From Candidatus Doolittlea endobia (GTDB lineage: Bacteria > Pseudomonadota > Gammaproteobacteria > Enterobacterales > Enterobacteriaceae), in assembly GCF_900039485.1 (NCBI RefSeq), contig NZ_LN999833.1, positions 620,001-684,000 of the forward strand: a stretch of DNA of 64,000 nucleotides. The letters are read 5' to 3'. Under the pieces are notes generated by a model. It saw only the letters and a list, made by a program, of their open reading frames with translations. It was not told the origin of the DNA and ran no database searches. A program made the translations under genes and the position numbers. Shown in pieces: positions 1 to 10,010 of this stretch (positions within the stretch are counted from its first letter, which is position 1; the number at the start of each line of letters is the position of its first letter).

Positions 1-1
1 C

Positions 2-688
2 ACCAGGCGTTGCCCCTTCTGCGATGTCGCGCACGGCCGTCCCATCACGCCTGATGCCAATGAGCCGGTGAAACTGGCGCAAACCATCGTTGATATGAAG
101 TTGCGTCATGTTGTGATCACCTCTGTCGATCGCGACGACTTACGCGATGGCGGCGCTCAGCATTTCGTCGATTGTATCAGTGCTATTCGCGCCAAAAATC
201 CTAATATCCGGATCGAGACACTAGTGCCCGACTTCCGAGGCCGTACGGATCGTGCGTTGAAAATCATTAACACCGCGCCACCAGATATTTTTAATCATAA
301 TTTGGAAAACGTGCCACGTTTATATCGTCAAGTACGTCCCGGCGCTGATTATCATGGGTCGCTTAAGCTTCTGGAAAACTTCAAAACGGCTAATCCGCAG
401 TTGCCGACCAAATCTGGTTTAATGGTTGGATTAGGGGAAACTAACGCCGAAATTGTTGATGTGATGCGTGACTTACGCCGTCATGGCGTCACCATGTTGA
501 CGCTGGGTCAGTATTTGCAACCCAGCTGCCATCATTTACCTGTCAAGCGTTATGTTAGTCCGCAAGAATTTGATGAGATGAAACAAGAAGCGTTAGCGAT
601 GCGCTTCACCCATGCTACCTGCGGACCTTTTGTACGCTCATCGTACCACGCGGATTTGCAAGCTGACGGGATAGAAATTAATATATAA
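2..688 (+). CDS. lipA: Lipoyl synthase, 5'-truncated by the window edge
   Basis: LipA is a radical-SAM enzyme that inserts two sulfur atoms into protein-bound octanoyl groups to make the lipoyl cofactor of 2-oxoacid dehydrogenases and the glycine cleavage system. The reading frame is open from base 2 and gives 228 residues. It begins inside the radical-SAM cysteine motif (TRRCPFCD; the first cysteine lies off the window) and continues with [36 protein letters not shown] and [10 protein letters not shown], all typical of LipA. The C-terminus matches the family apart from a slightly different last few residues. The visible part is undamaged. Only the first roughly 90 residues are missing, because of the window boundary. 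Confidence 0.95.
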   Translation, partial: TRRCPFCDVAHGRPITPDANEPVKLAQTIVDMKLRHVVITSVDRDDLRDGGAQHFVDCISAIRAKNPNIRIETLVPDFRGRTDRALKIINTAPPDIFNHNLENVPRLYRQVRPGADYHGSLKLLENFKTANPQLPTKSGLMVGLGETNAEIVDVMRDLRRHGVTMLTLGQYLQPSCHHLPVKRYVSPQEFDEMKQEALAMRFTHATCGPFVRSSYHADLQADGIEINI

Positions 689-689
689 T

Positions 690-791
690 CATATATCATC
701 AAATGATTTTGTCATATATCATCAGTGATGATAGCAGGACAACGACACTACACCCACTATTACGTCGTGTCAATATTGAAATATATCATCA
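690..791. repeat. Three copies of an 11-base repeat between lipA and ribE
   Basis: The 11-mer ATATATCATCA occurs exactly at 691-701, 714-724 and 781-791. The first two copies share a further leading C (690 and 713). All three lie in the 155-base gap between lipA and ribE, in the same orientation. They could be operator half-sites, a decayed tandem repeat, or low-complexity drift. I know of no named site with this sequence. Confidence 0.6.
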
Positions 792-843
792 TTATAAGAT
801 ACAATGAGTATTATGACGTTTGGTGTAGCCAAATGAGGAAAGC

Positions 844-1470
844 ATGTTTACTGGAATTATTCAAGCTGCCGTGCCTATTATCGCGATTAAAGAAAAAGAG
901 CATTTTCGCACTCATTATATTCGCCTGCCGGTAGCGCTGTTGCCGGATTTAGTCGTTGGTGCTTCAGTAGCTCATAACGGTTGTTGTCTGACGGTAACCA
1001 GCATCACAGATGACGTAGTCAGTTTCGATTTAATGGAAGAAACTCTTAAGCTGACCAATTTGGGGGTGCACACGGTTGGAGATGAAGTCAATGTAGAGCG
1101 GGCGGCAAGCTCGCAGGCGGAAATAGGTGGTCACCTAATGTCCGGACATATTATGTGTACCGCTGAACTGAGCAAAATTGTCGCATCAGAAAATAGCCGT
1201 CAGATTTGGTTCACCATAGAAGAACATACGATGATGAAATATATTTTGCATAAAGGTTATATTGGCGTCGACGGTGTCAGTCTGACGATTGGAAAAGTAT
1301 TGGGAAACCGTTTTTGCGTACATTTAATCCCTGAAACGTTAACGCGCACTACCCTCGGTAAAAAACGGCTAAGCGATATCGTTAATATCGAAATCAACCC
1401 ACAGACGCAGGCTATTATCGACACCGTGGAACGGGTATTGGCGTCGCGTCAAGCGCTTTATCAAAATTGA
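844..1470 (+). CDS. ribE: Riboflavin synthase alpha chain
   Basis: This enzyme dismutates two molecules of 6,7-dimethyl-8-ribityllumazine into riboflavin and the pyrimidine precursor, the last step of riboflavin synthesis in the cytoplasm. The 208-residue product is close to the 213 of E. coli (where the gene is also called ribC). It starts with the hallmark MFTGII and holds the two tandem lumazine-binding barrels: the first contains [11 protein letters not shown] (about 40-50), the second GHLMSGHI and [10 protein letters not shown]. The ATG at 844 is the natural family start and follows GAGGAAAGC. No FMN riboswitch is visible upstream. Its neighbours lipA and the convergent lolE are not the usual E. 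coli context, so the order is rearranged. The gene is intact; riboflavin supply is a common symbiont role, but that is only inference here. Confidence 0.95.
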   Translation: MFTGIIQAAVPIIAIKEKEHFRTHYIRLPVALLPDLVVGASVAHNGCCLTVTSITDDVVSFDLMEETLKLTNLGVHTVGDEVNVERAASSQAEIGGHLMSGHIMCTAELSKIVASENSRQIWFTIEEHTMMKYILHKGYIGVDGVSLTIGKVLGNRFCVHLIPETLTRTTLGKKRLSDIVNIEINPQTQAIIDTVERVLASRQALYQN

Positions 1471-1562
1471 ATATTATGGCATGATTTTTGAATCCAACAA
1501 GTCCTTATATTGTATCGATCATCAACCATGCACAGGTAAGCTTTTAAAAATTGAGACTCCTT

Positions 1563-2813
1563 TTATAAACCGCTTAAGATCCGAACAGGATGAATATTGT
1601 TTGCACGCTGCGCTGGATACAAGCTCGCCAGCAAACTCAGTAAGAGTGCTGTTGTCAGCACGCCGATTACGTCCATCCAGTGCAACTCGGTAGGTAGAAA
1701 ATCGATAAAATAAATATCGCCGGACAATAACCGCTGTCCCAGCACTTTCTCCATTCTCTTCACAAGCGAAGTTAGATTGAACGATATCAGTATACCGATC
1801 GTCGAACCGAAAATTGTACCGGTCAAGCCAGACAGAAGGCCGTACCAAATAAAAATAGCACGGATCAGCCCATCTCTAGCTCCTAGAGTACGTAAAATCG
1901 CGATATCGACGCTTTTGTTTTTTACCGCTATCATTAACGTAGAAACGATATTGAAACAGGCGACACTTATTACTAATATAACCGCTAGATACATAATGAT
2001 GCGAATCATTTGAATGTCGCGATACATATAACCGTAAGTGTTAATCCAGCTGCGAATTTTAACGTAGACGTTGGTAACTTCACCTGCATCTCGCACTAGC
2101 TTATTAGCGATAAAAATATCGCTGACCTTAATAGCGATACCGCCCACATTCTCACCGAGCTGCAAATAGCACTGAGCGTCCGCTAAAGGCACCATTGCAA
2201 AACTGCGATCTAGATGACCATTTAAGACCAAAATTCCGCCGACTTGCAAGCGGATACGTTTTGGCTGCAGCAATTTCATTTGAGCATTACTGTTGTGGAT
2301 CATTAGCGTCAGCCAATCGCCGGGCTTGACTCTTAATCTATCAGCAACTCCTTTCCCCACTATTATTTTCTGTTGACCAGCCTGAAAATGCACCCAAGCA
2401 TTATCTTGAACGTAGCGCGGTAGTGCACTTAGCCGCATTTCCAGCGCCGGGTCGACACCTTTGACCTGTATTGCCTGCAATTTATCGTCACGTTCGACCA
2501 GGGCGGTGAAATTTAAATAAGGCGCGGCAGCGAGGATACCCGGCACCTGTTCAATGTGTTTTAACATGCTCTGCCAATTAGTCAACGGTGGATCTACAGG
2601 CTCGATTTCACCGTGCGGCACTACCGCCAATATACGGTTATTAAGTTCGCGCTCAAAGCCGTTCATGGCGCTAAGATCGATAATTAAGACTGCCACGCCG
2701 ATGGCGATTCCAATGATGGAGATCACTGAAATTAACGATACCATACCTCCTCGCTGTCGCCGGCGGCTGAAGCAAAGCGCGATCTGTAAAGATAACGGCA
2801 TTTTTATTGTCAT
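1563..2813 (-). CDS. lolE: Lipoprotein-releasing system permease LolE
   Basis: LolE is one of the two inner-membrane subunits of the LolCDE ABC transporter, which extracts outer-membrane lipoproteins from the inner membrane and passes them to LolA. The 416-residue product (E. coli 414) has a membrane segment near residues 22-46 ([20 protein letters not shown]), a large periplasmic domain, and three C-terminal membrane segments, ending in [23 protein letters not shown]. Its ATG overlaps the lolD stop by four bases (ATGA), so it is translationally coupled as the last gene of the lolCDE operon. It is intact. Retention of the machinery fits the retention of the lipoprotein gene dolP nearby. Confidence 0.97.
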   Translation of the reverse strand: MTIKMPLSLQIALCFSRRRQRGGMVSLISVISIIGIAIGVAVLIIDLSAMNGFERELNNRILAVVPHGEIEPVDPPLTNWQSMLKHIEQVPGILAAAPYLNFTALVERDDKLQAIQVKGVDPALEMRLSALPRYVQDNAWVHFQAGQQKIIVGKGVADRLRVKPGDWLTLMIHNSNAQMKLLQPKRIRLQVGGILVLNGHLDRSFAMVPLADAQCYLQLGENVGGIAIKVSDIFIANKLVRDAGEVTNVYVKIRSWINTYGYMYRDIQMIRIIMYLAVILVISVACFNIVSTLMIAVKNKSVDIAILRTLGARDGLIRAIFIWYGLLSGLTGTIFGSTIGILISFNLTSLVKRMEKVLGQRLLSGDIYFIDFLPTELHWMDVIGVLTTALLLSLLASLYPAQRANNIHPVRILSGL

Positions 2814-3499
2814 TGAATGGATTCCAGTAATACGCCGTCGCGCATTTCCAACTGCCGATGCAGCCGCTGCGCCAGTTGACGATCGTGGGTCACGATCAGA
2901 AAAGCAGTACCCTGACGCAAATTTAGTTCGTTTAGAAGTTCAAAAATACTGTTGGCAGTGTGTTGGTCCAGATTGCCAGTCGGTTCGTCGGCCAACACAA
3001 GCGTTGGATGATTCACCAGCGCGCGGGCAATCGCTACCCTCTGCCGCTCGCCGCCAGATAGTTCCGCCGATCGATGATGGCCGCGTTTCTGAAGGCCTAC
3101 CGCTGCTAGCATTTCCCACGCCGTTTCTTTTGCCTGTGCTGAACGAGCGCCACCGATCAGCAGCGGCATCGCCACATTTTCCAGCGCGCTAAAGTCCGGT
3201 AATAAATGATGAAATTGATAAATAAATCCTAGCTTTCGATTACGCATCATAGCGCGCGCCGCCGATGAGAGCTTATTTATCGACTGTCCTTCAAATATCA
3301 CCTCGCCACCGGTCGGTACATCTAGACCACCAAGAAGGTGCAACAAGGTGCTTTTACCAGAACCGGAACTACCGACAATCGCTGTCATCGAACCACGCTT
3401 TATCATGAAACTGACATTACGTAATACTTCAGTGTACAACTTACCTTCCTGATAATGTTTGCTGAGTTTAGAACTGTGTAACAAAGGAGCTTCATTCAT
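2810..3499 (-). CDS. lolD: Lipoprotein-releasing system ATPase LolD
   Basis: LolD is the ATPase that powers the LolCDE lipoprotein exporter. From the chosen start it has 229 residues: Walker A GSSGSGKS at 43-50, the Lol-specific [12 protein letters not shown], the ABC signature [16 protein letters not shown], Walker [13 protein letters not shown] and the switch histidine in IVTHD. A longer frame runs upstream to 3535, but the ATG at 3499 gives the family N-terminus and overlaps the lolC stop by eight bases (ATGAATGA), the usual coupling. It is intact. Confidence 0.97.
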   Translation of the reverse strand: MNEAPLLHSSKLSKHYQEGKLYTEVLRNVSFMIKRGSMTAIVGSSGSGKSTLLHLLGGLDVPTGGEVIFEGQSINKLSSAARAMMRNRKLGFIYQFHHLLPDFSALENVAMPLLIGGARSAQAKETAWEMLAAVGLQKRGHHRSAELSGGERQRVAIARALVNHPTLVLADEPTGNLDQHTANSIFELLNELNLRQGTAFLIVTHDRQLAQRLHRQLEMRDGVLLESIQ

Positions 3500-4694
3500 A
3501 GCGTAAAGCCTTAGCAGGATAAACAGCGGCAGCACGCCAGGAAGGATATATCGTTGAAAGCAGCGCCACCAGCATAGCAGATAGTGTAATGATTGTCACC
3601 TGAAGAGGTTCAATAGCGACCGGTATCCCGGTACCGTGAAGCAACACTCCTAGTGCCGGCATTAGCCAGTTTAGCTGGCTAGCCAATAGCACCCCAAGCC
3701 CTGTTCCCAATAGCGCACCAACAATACCAGCGCTAGCGCCTTGTACGATAAATATCAGCATTACATGCCGACGGGTTAGTCCTTGGGTTTGCAAAATTGC
3801 TACCTCGACCTGTTTTTCCATCACTCGCAGTCCAAGTGAGGTGATAATGTTAAACGCCGAAACGGCAACGATAAGGCTTAACAGCAGGCCCATCATGTTT
3901 TTTTCCATCCGCACGGCCTGGAACAATTCACCTTTACGTTCACGCCAGTCATGCCACATCAGCCCGCATGGCAAAGACTGGACGCTTAATTTATCTATTG
4001 CGAGCGGATGCTGTAGCCACAAACGCCATCCGGTGATATGATCGGCAGGATAACGCATCAAGCGCGATGCATCCTGCTGATTGACTAGCAGTTGATAACT
4101 ATCCACTTCACTATTGGCGGCGAAGGTGCCGGCTACAGTAAAGAGCCGATAGTTTGGAATCCTGCCCATCGGGGTGAATTGACTAGCGCAGGGTACCATC
4201 AGTCGTACTGTATCTCCGCGTTTTACACCGAGCGCTGCAGCCAGCGCATCGCCAAGAATCACTCGATATTTGCCGGTCAAAAGGTCATCCCGACGCGCAT
4301 CTACCAGATAATGGAACAAGGGTTCTGGATCGGTCTGGTTTACGCCTAGCATGACGCCAACCGCCACGCTACGCGCGCTTTGTAGCATCACATCACTGGT
4401 AATCAGCGGCGCTACATGCATCACGCCTGTAAACATGCTTGTCACTGAAGCTGGAATACGTTTAGGGTCTAGGCGCCCATCGGTGCTGCTCAATAGCACC
4501 TGAGGCATCAACCTGAGAATGTTGTTTTCTAATTTATGCTCGAAACCGTTCATCACCGATAATACAGTCACCAATGCCATAACACCAAGCGTGATGCCAA
4601 TGGTGGAAAACCAGGAGATAAAACAGTTGAAGCGGTCCCCTACATGACCGCGCATATAGCGCAGGCCAATACATAATATAATAGGTTGATACAT
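3492..4694 (-). CDS. lolC: Lipoprotein-releasing system permease LolC
   Basis: LolC is the second membrane subunit of LolCDE; its periplasmic domain recruits the chaperone LolA. The product is 400 residues from the ATG at 4694, matching the 399 of E. coli. The open frame extends 43 codons further upstream, but those residues have no family counterpart and are rejected. An N-terminal membrane segment ([20 protein letters not shown]) is followed by the periplasmic domain and three C-terminal segments, with the conserved [18 protein letters not shown] and the terminus [18 protein letters not shown]. It is the first gene of lolCDE and divergent from mfd across about 208 bases, as in E. coli. Confidence 0.96.
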   Translation of the reverse strand: MYQPIILCIGLRYMRGHVGDRFNCFISWFSTIGITLGVMALVTVLSVMNGFEHKLENNILRLMPQVLLSSTDGRLDPKRIPASVTSMFTGVMHVAPLITSDVMLQSARSVAVGVMLGVNQTDPEPLFHYLVDARRDDLLTGKYRVILGDALAAALGVKRGDTVRLMVPCASQFTPMGRIPNYRLFTVAGTFAANSEVDSYQLLVNQQDASRLMRYPADHITGWRLWLQHPLAIDKLSVQSLPCGLMWHDWRERKGELFQAVRMEKNMMGLLLSLIVAVSAFNIITSLGLRVMEKQVEVAILQTQGLTRRHVMLIFIVQGASAGIVGALLGTGLGVLLASQLNWLMPALGVLLHGTGIPVAIEPLQVTIITLSAMLVALLSTIYPSWRAAAVYPAKALRYE

Positions 4695-4902
4695 TAATTT
4701 CTTGTCTGGACGCAGTTGCGAAAGCAAAATTATCAGGGATAATAAAGAATTGTATAGCATTATAGAACCATTAAGTTCCGCTATGTCTGCTTTTATTCTT
4801 GAAAGCGCGTATTTTTTGGCCATCGTCCGCCCCTGCTTCTGCAGAGCTCAACAGCAGGCTGTGCTGCGATGGGCCCCGTGATGTGAGAAAAGAGATTTAT
4901 CA

Positions 4903-7900
4903 GTGGCTATGTCAGAGCGCAATCTTTATACTTTACCTACCAAAGCCGGCCAGAATCTTTTTCTGGGTTGCCTGACCGGCGCTGCCGTATCCGTCGAATG
5001 TGCTTCCATCGTTGACCGTTATGCTGGACCGGTGCTGCTTATTACAACTGATAAGAAAAGCACGCTGCGATTACACGATGAGATTCTGCAATTTACCCGT
5101 CTTCCAGTATTAACAATGCCGGGCTGGGAAACCTTGCCTTACGACAACTTTTCTCCTCATCAAAAAATTATTTCTGATAGAATTGCCACTCTATACCGGC
5201 TACCTTTGCTTACACGCGGCATCATTATTTTGTCAGTGAACACTTTGATGCAGCGGGTTTGCCCGCGCAGTTTTTTTCATCACCACACGCTGTTGATAAC
5301 CAAAGGCCAGCATCTATCCCTGGAAACATTACGTGCGAAGTTAGAGCAAGCTGGCTATCGCAGTGCCGATCAGATACTGAGGTATGGTAACTTCGTTACA
5401 CACGAAGCTCTACTGGATTTGTATCCTATAGGCGCCGAAGAGCCTTACCGCATCAAATTTTTAAATGATAAAATTGAAAGCTTGTGCATTTTTGATGTCG
5501 AGACACAGCGTACATTACAGGAAGTACGCTCCATCAATTTACTTCCGGTGAACGAATTTCCTATCGATAAAGCTGCTATAGAACTGTTTCGCAGCCAATG
5601 GCGCGAGAAGTTCGAGGAGTGCCGAGATATTGAGCACATTTACCAGCAAGTGAGTAAATGGACGCTGCCGGCCGGCATCGAATATTGGCAGCCGTTATTT
5701 TTCAGCGAACCGCTGGTGCCGCTGTTTGATTATCTGCCGGCAAATACGCTGGTAGTCAGCATTGGTAATCTTGAGGATATTGCTGGTTATTTTTGGAAAG
5801 ACGTCTGCGCGCGGTTCGATAAGCACAACGTGAATCCTATGCGCCCGCTGCTGGTACCTACAGCACTCTGGCTGCAAGTGGATAATTTGTTTGCCGAACT
5901 TCAATGCTGGCCGCGCGTGCATCTTAGTGCGCAAACGCTATCGGAAAAAGTTGGCCACTATAATATGGATTACCAGCCTCTACCGGATTTAGCGATAGAG
6001 ACGCAGAGCAAAGCGTCCATAGATAAGCTTCGCCGGTTTTGCGAGCAATTTAACGGTCTAGTGATTTTCTCGATGGAGAATGAAGGGCGGCGAGAAATTT
6101 TGAAAGAGCTGCTGGCGCGAGTGAAAATGCTGCCGACACTGATAAATCGCCTAGAAGACGCCGTTGAACCTGGCGTTTATCTCGCCATCGGTGCCAGCAA
6201 ATGCGGTTTTATCAATGTTTCTGGCGCACTAGCGCTGATTTGCGAAAGTGATCTATTCGGTAAACGAGTCAATCGACATCGAAAAGAAAATCGCCACACT
6301 ATTTACACTGACACCTTACTTCATAATCTAACTGAACTGCATGAAGGTCATCCAATAGTCCATCTGGAACACGGTGTTGGCCGCTACGCTGGTATGACTA
6401 CGCTGGAAACATGCGGAATTAAAGCCGAGTATTTGATCCTCATCTATGAGGGTAATGACAAGTTGTATGTCCCAGTTTCCTCCCTACATCTTATTAGCCG
6501 ATACGCTGGTGGTGCTGATGAAAAGGCACCACTGCACAGGCTCGGCGGCACCGCTTGGACGCGGTCGCGGAAAAAAGCGGCCAAACAGGTACGGGACGTA
6601 GCGGCGGAGCTTTTAGATATTTCTGCCAAGCGTGCGGCGAAAAGCGGCTTTGCTTTTCGCCGCAACTGGGAAAATTATCAGTTATTTTGTAGAGGATTTC
6701 CGTTTGAGCTCACCGTAGATCAAAGTCAGGCAATTAACGCGGTTCTGAGCGACATGTGCCAACCGCTGGTCATGGATCGTCTAGTTTGTGGAGATGTAGG
6801 TTTCGGCAAAACGGAAGTGGCAATGCGCGCCGCTTTTCTAGCCATCGAAAATCATAAGCAGGTGGCCATTCTAGTGCCGACTACCTTACTTGCACAGCAA
6901 CATTTCGACACTTTCCGCGACAGGTTTGCTAATTGGCCGATACGTATTGAAATGGTTTCTCGTTTCCGCAGCGACAAAGATCAGGTGCAAGTGCTGGAGC
7001 AGACCGCCAAGGGGAAGGTGGATATTTTAATCGGTACTCATAAACTCCTGCAAAGCGAAGTCCAATGGCACGATTTGGGTTTGCTTATCGTCGATGAGGA
7101 GCACCGTTTCGGTGTGCGACAAAAAGAGCGCATTAAAGCGATGCATGCCGATATTGACAGCTTAACTTTGACTGCTACGCCTATCCCGCGCACGTTAAAT
7201 ATGGCAATGAACGGCATGCGCGATCTGTCGATTATTGTCACCCCGCCCGCACGGCGGCTTGCGCCGAAAACTTTTGTGCGTGAATACGACGCGTTGATAG
7301 TACGTGAAGCCATCCTGCGCGAGGTGCTCCGCGGCGGTCAGGTGTATTATCTTTATCATGATGTGGAAAATATTGAGAAAGCCGCCTGTCGTTTGAAAAC
7401 ACTGGTGCCAGAAGCACACATCGCTATCGGTCACGGTCAACTGCACGAACATGAATTAGAACGAGTGATGAGTGATTTTTATTATCAACGGTTTAATGTG
7501 CTGGTGTGCACTACTATCATCGAAACAGGCATCGACATCAGCAATGCTAATACTATTATCATTGAGCGGGCGGATCATTTCGGTTTAGCGCAGTTACATC
7601 AATTGCGTGGTCGGGTCGGTCGCTCACACCATCAAGCTTACGCCTACTTGTTGACTCCGCCGCCGAAAGAACTAAGTCTAGATGCCCTTAAAAAGCTGGA
7701 GGCGATCACATCATTAGCGGATCTTGGTGTAGGCTTCGCGTTGGCGACGTATGATCTAGAAATTCGCGGAGCTGGCGAGTTGCTTGGAAAAAATCAAAGT
7801 GGCCAAATAGAAACGATTGGCTTTTCTTTATATATGGAGCTTTTGGAAAGTGCAATATACGCCCTTAAAAGCGGACGCGAACCTTCGCTAAACGATCTTA

Positions 7901-8367
7901 CCCGTCAGTTGAGTGAAGTGGAAATGCGGATGCCAGCGCTACTTCCGGAAGAGTATATCCCAGATGTTAATACACGCTTGTTGCTGTATAAACGTATTGC
8001 CAGTGCTGTCGACGATCGCGAAATCGAAAAGCAAAAAATTGAGTTGATTGATCGCTTCGGTTTACTGCCCGATCCGGCGCGCTATTTGTTGGAAATAGCT
8101 GGCCTGCGACAGCAGGCGAAAAATCTAGGAATCAGGCGTATCGAGAGCAACGATAAAGGGGGGTTTATCGAATTCAGCGATACGAATCGCATAGACCTTT
8201 CCTATCTTACAGGTCTGCTTATGCATGAATCGGGAACTTATCGATTAGACGGACCAACCCGTTTGAAGTTTATTGGCGACCTGTCGGACTACAAGACGCG
8301 GCTCCAATATGTTGATGGGCTGTTGCGGAAATTACAGAAGCATACGCTAAGCGCTCAATATGAATAA
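4903..8367 (+). CDS. mfd: Transcription-repair coupling factor Mfd
   Basis: Mfd is a DNA translocase that removes RNA polymerase stalled at lesions and recruits UvrA. The product has 1154 residues (E. coli 1148) and all domains appear complete: the N-terminal UvrB-like, UvrA-binding region (YTLPTKAGQ, PGWETLPYD, SVNTLMQRVCPRSF), the RNA-polymerase-interacting domain (HLEHGVGRYAGMTTLE), and the RecG-like helicase with Walker A GDVGFGKTE near residue 630, DEEHRFG near 731, TLTATPIPRTL and the translocation motif QLRGRVGRSHHQAYAYLL. A GTG at 4903 has AGAG eight bases upstream; an ATG at 4909 is the alternative start. The gene is intact although its partner uvrC is a pseudogene in this window, so its present role may be polymerase recycling rather than repair (inference). 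Confidence 0.97.
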   Translation: MAMSERNLYTLPTKAGQNLFLGCLTGAAVSVECASIVDRYAGPVLLITTDKKSTLRLHDEILQFTRLPVLTMPGWETLPYDNFSPHQKIISDRIATLYRLPLLTRGIIILSVNTLMQRVCPRSFFHHHTLLITKGQHLSLETLRAKLEQAGYRSADQILRYGNFVTHEALLDLYPIGAEEPYRIKFLNDKIESLCIFDVETQRTLQEVRSINLLPVNEFPIDKAAIELFRSQWREKFEECRDIEHIYQQVSKWTLPAGIEYWQPLFFSEPLVPLFDYLPANTLVVSIGNLEDIAGYFWKDVCARFDKHNVNPMRPLLVPTALWLQVDNLFAELQCWPRVHLSAQTLSEKVGHYNMDYQPLPDLAIETQSKASIDKLRRFCEQFNGLVIFSMENEGRREILKELLARVKMLPTLINRLEDAVEPGVYLAIGASKCGFINVSGALALICESDLFGKRVNRHRKENRHTIYTDTLLHNLTELHEGHPIVHLEHGVGRYAGMTTLETCGIKAEYLILIYEGNDKLYVPVSSLHLISRYAGGADEKAPLHRLGGTAWTRSRKKAAKQVRDVAAELLDISAKRAAKSGFAFRRNWENYQLFCRGFPFELTVDQSQAINAVLSDMCQPLVMDRLVCGDVGFGKTEVAMRAAFLAIENHKQVAILVPTTLLAQQHFDTFRDRFANWPIRIEMVSRFRSDKDQVQVLEQTAKGKVDILIGTHKLLQSEVQWHDLGLLIVDEEHRFGVRQKERIKAMHADIDSLTLTATPIPRTLNMAMNGMRDLSIIVTPPARRLAPKTFVREYDALIVREAILREVLRGGQVYYLYHDVENIEKAACRLKTLVPEAHIAIGHGQLHEHELERVMSDFYYQRFNVLVCTTIIETGIDISNANTIIIERADHFGLAQLHQLRGRVGRSHHQAYAYLLTPPPKELSLDALKKLEAITSLADLGVGFALATYDLEIRGAGELLGKNQSGQIETIGFSLYMELLESAIYALKSGREPSLNDLTRQLSEVEMRMPALLPEEYIPDVNTRLLLYKRIASAVDDREIEKQKIELIDRFGLLPDPARYLLEIAGLRQQAKNLGIRRIESNDKGGFIEFSDTNRIDLSYLTGLLMHESGTYRLDGPTRLKFIGDLSDYKTRLQYVDGLLRKLQKHTLSAQYE

Positions 8368-8677
8368 ATGTCATGCTAAGGTAGCAGATCTAGCGCGGCA
8401 TTACAGAGTTTTAAAATTGCAATTAATTACAACTGGTTATCGCTTAATTAGGTAATTTGCCGATCTGTTTCAACAGAATTTCGATGTGCTCAAAATCTGA
8501 TTGTATAGCGCCTGTTGCTCCTTATTCGCAGGGTATACTGTACTAGCGCTGCTGTAAAAGGTGCTGATGATTGGTTTTGTAGTCGGACAACTCTTGCCTT
8601 TTAGGCTCTGTATTGCCTATCAACATACAAAGCTATTCTATCAGATAAGCTGCACAATTCCTTGCTACGAGAAAATT
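8368..8677. other. Gene-free gap between mfd and orn
   Basis: This is 310 bases without a convincing gene. In E. coli rsgA lies divergently upstream of orn, but I could not align any RsgA segment to either strand here. The frame open upstream of orn (from 8561) has no family similarity before residue 40. I see no hairpin terminator or promoter strong enough to call. Confidence 0.5.
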
Positions 8678-9223
8678 ATGCCAGTGAATGATAACAATCT
8701 GATTTGGATCGATTTAGAAATGACCGGGCTTAATCCCGAATACGATCGCATTATCGAGATAGCAACGCTAGTCACCGACGCTAATCTGGTTATTTTGGCA
8801 GAAGGTCCGATATTAACTATACACCAAAGCGACGCGCAGCTAGCGTTGATGGACAACTGGAATATTCGGACCCATACCGCCAGCGGGCTTGTTGGTCGAG
8901 TACAGAAAAGCACGCTTAACGAAAAGGAAGCGACAGAGCAAACCCTAGCCTTTCTCGTTGATTGGGTTCCCGCCGGGAAGTCGCCGATTTGTGGCAACAG
9001 TATCGGTCAGGATCGACGTTTCTTATCACGTTATATGCCAGAGCTTGAGTCGTATTTTCACTACCGTTACCTAGATGTCAGTACGCTGAAAGAATTGGCG
9101 CGCCGTTGGAAGCCAGAAATTTTGTCCGAGCTGAAGAAAAACAACACCCATCAGGCGATGGACGATATCCGCGAATCGGTAGCGGAGTTAGCTTATTATC
9201 GCGATCATTTTATCCGCCTTTAG
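8678..9223 (+). CDS. orn: Oligoribonuclease
   Basis: Orn is the 3'-5' exoribonuclease that degrades 2-5 nucleotide RNAs to mononucleotides and is essential in E. coli. The product is 181 residues, exactly the E. coli length, from the ATG at 8678. It is a DEDDh exonuclease: the first acidic pair is in IWIDLEM (D12, E14), the middle motif in [12 protein letters not shown], and the catalytic His/Asp pair in [11 protein letters not shown]. The frame continues 39 codons upstream without family similarity, so the internal ATG is preferred. The gene is intact, and the glyVXY tRNA cluster that follows it in E. coli is absent. Confidence 0.96.
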   Translation: MPVNDNNLIWIDLEMTGLNPEYDRIIEIATLVTDANLVILAEGPILTIHQSDAQLALMDNWNIRTHTASGLVGRVQKSTLNEKEATEQTLAFLVDWVPAGKSPICGNSIGQDRRFLSRYMPELESYFHYRYLDVSTLKELARRWKPEILSELKKNNTHQAMDDIRESVAELAYYRDHFIRL

Positions 9224-9660
9224 AGGCTGTCGTTGCAAGTTACGTTGCTGATATTGAGATACAGCACAAGTATTGAGAGTTAGGTTTAAGACTGTTTTAA
9301 TATATTTTTAAAATTAAACTAAAGCAGGTTTCCAGCAGGATAGGAATTAACGCGGTAGTCCTTATCTATTTATTCAGCAGACGAAGAAACAGGCTAGTCA
9401 AAAAACAATCCTCATTGGCTATTTTATAATTTATAATTATAAAAAGTGAGAGGAATGCATAAATGTTGCAGCAATTATGAGTACTTTGTACATGACTGAT
9501 ATAGGGCTCGTTTATGTAGTAAGTAAAATATACTCAGCGAATGAAGAGGTATCACTTTAAGTTAAAGACAACAAATGGGCGCTGTTAGTGTTAGCTGCCA
9601 GTAAAAGTCATATTAATAGAAAGTGAACATATTCAGTTGCCTGTAACAAACAGGACGGGC
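9224..9660. other. Gene-free gap before the crr remnant
   Basis: No gene is recognisable in this stretch. ptsH and ptsI would be expected upstream of crr by E. coli order, but I find no trace of either. Bases 9489-9545 resemble 33702-33784 (see the repeat entries), and 9551-9572 carries, on the minus strand, the TTGTCTTTAACT core of another dispersed repeat. Confidence 0.5.
9489..9572 (+). repeat. Dispersed repeat copy, partner at 33702-33784
   Basis: Bases 9489-9520 and 33702-33733 match at about 26 of 32 positions (TACATGA.TGATAT..GGC.CGTTTAT..AGT). After a roughly 20-base extra segment in the second copy, similarity resumes (AAAATATACTCAG versus AAAAGTATATTCAG). Both copies lie in gene-free DNA. 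They may be diverged copies of an old repeat or remnants of paralogous genes. I could not identify the parent sequence. Confidence 0.45.
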
Positions 9661-9988
9661 ACTGATGATCCAGACGACTATACTGTCTACCGCCGCTATT
9701 TTGATAGCGGTAATCTCGCTAATAACTGGCAATGTGGTACTAATGGAACAAGTGCCGGATAAAGCTTTCGCCAATCGCGCTGTTGAAGGTATAACAATAT
9801 ACCCTATCGACACAGTGATGTTGTGGCCGGCGAACAGTGCACTAATTAAAGTCTTTAATGCTCATCATGTTTTATGCTTGGAAAGCAACGAAGGCGATGA
9901 AGTTGCACTATGTGTTGGTATTGATACCGTAGCGCTTAATAAGCAAGGTTTGACCTTCCTGGTAACAAAAGGGACTAAAGTGACATAG
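9661..9988 (+). pseudogene. crr: Remnant of PTS glucose-specific EIIA (crr)
   Basis: EIIA-Glc is the phosphocarrier of the glucose PTS and a regulator of adenylate cyclase and inducer exclusion. The 107-codon frame from 9665 aligns with the core of Crr: LITGNVVLMEQVPDKAFA matches the family LSGEIVNIEDVPDVVFA, AHHVLCLESNEGDEVAL matches NHAFSIESDSGVEL, and GIDTVALNKQGL matches GIDTVELKGEGF. Two residues are missing in the active-site strand, so the phosphorylated histidine (His90, family FVHFGIDT) is gone and the text reads ALCVGIDT. The N-terminal 20 or so residues and everything after the equivalent of residue 110 are absent. It is non-functional as EIIA. An EIIA domain of another PTS permease is a less likely source. 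Confidence 0.75.
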
Positions 9989-9990
9989 GG

Positions 9991-10010
9991 GCAGCCCATT
10001 CTAGGGCTGC
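9991..10010 (+). terminator. Hairpin just after the crr remnant
   Basis: GCAGCCC (9991-9997) and GGGCTGC (10004-10010) form a perfect 7-base-pair GC-rich stem with a 6-base loop immediately after the open frame of the crr remnant. The following ATTTAAC is only a weak U-tract, so it may be the decayed terminator of the old operon. Confidence 0.4.

Noticed and set aside
689-843. FMN riboswitch before ribE
   Set aside because: The conserved RFN-element blocks (such as AGGGCAAGGTGAAATTCC) are absent, and the gap is AT-rich with only the 11-mer repeats.
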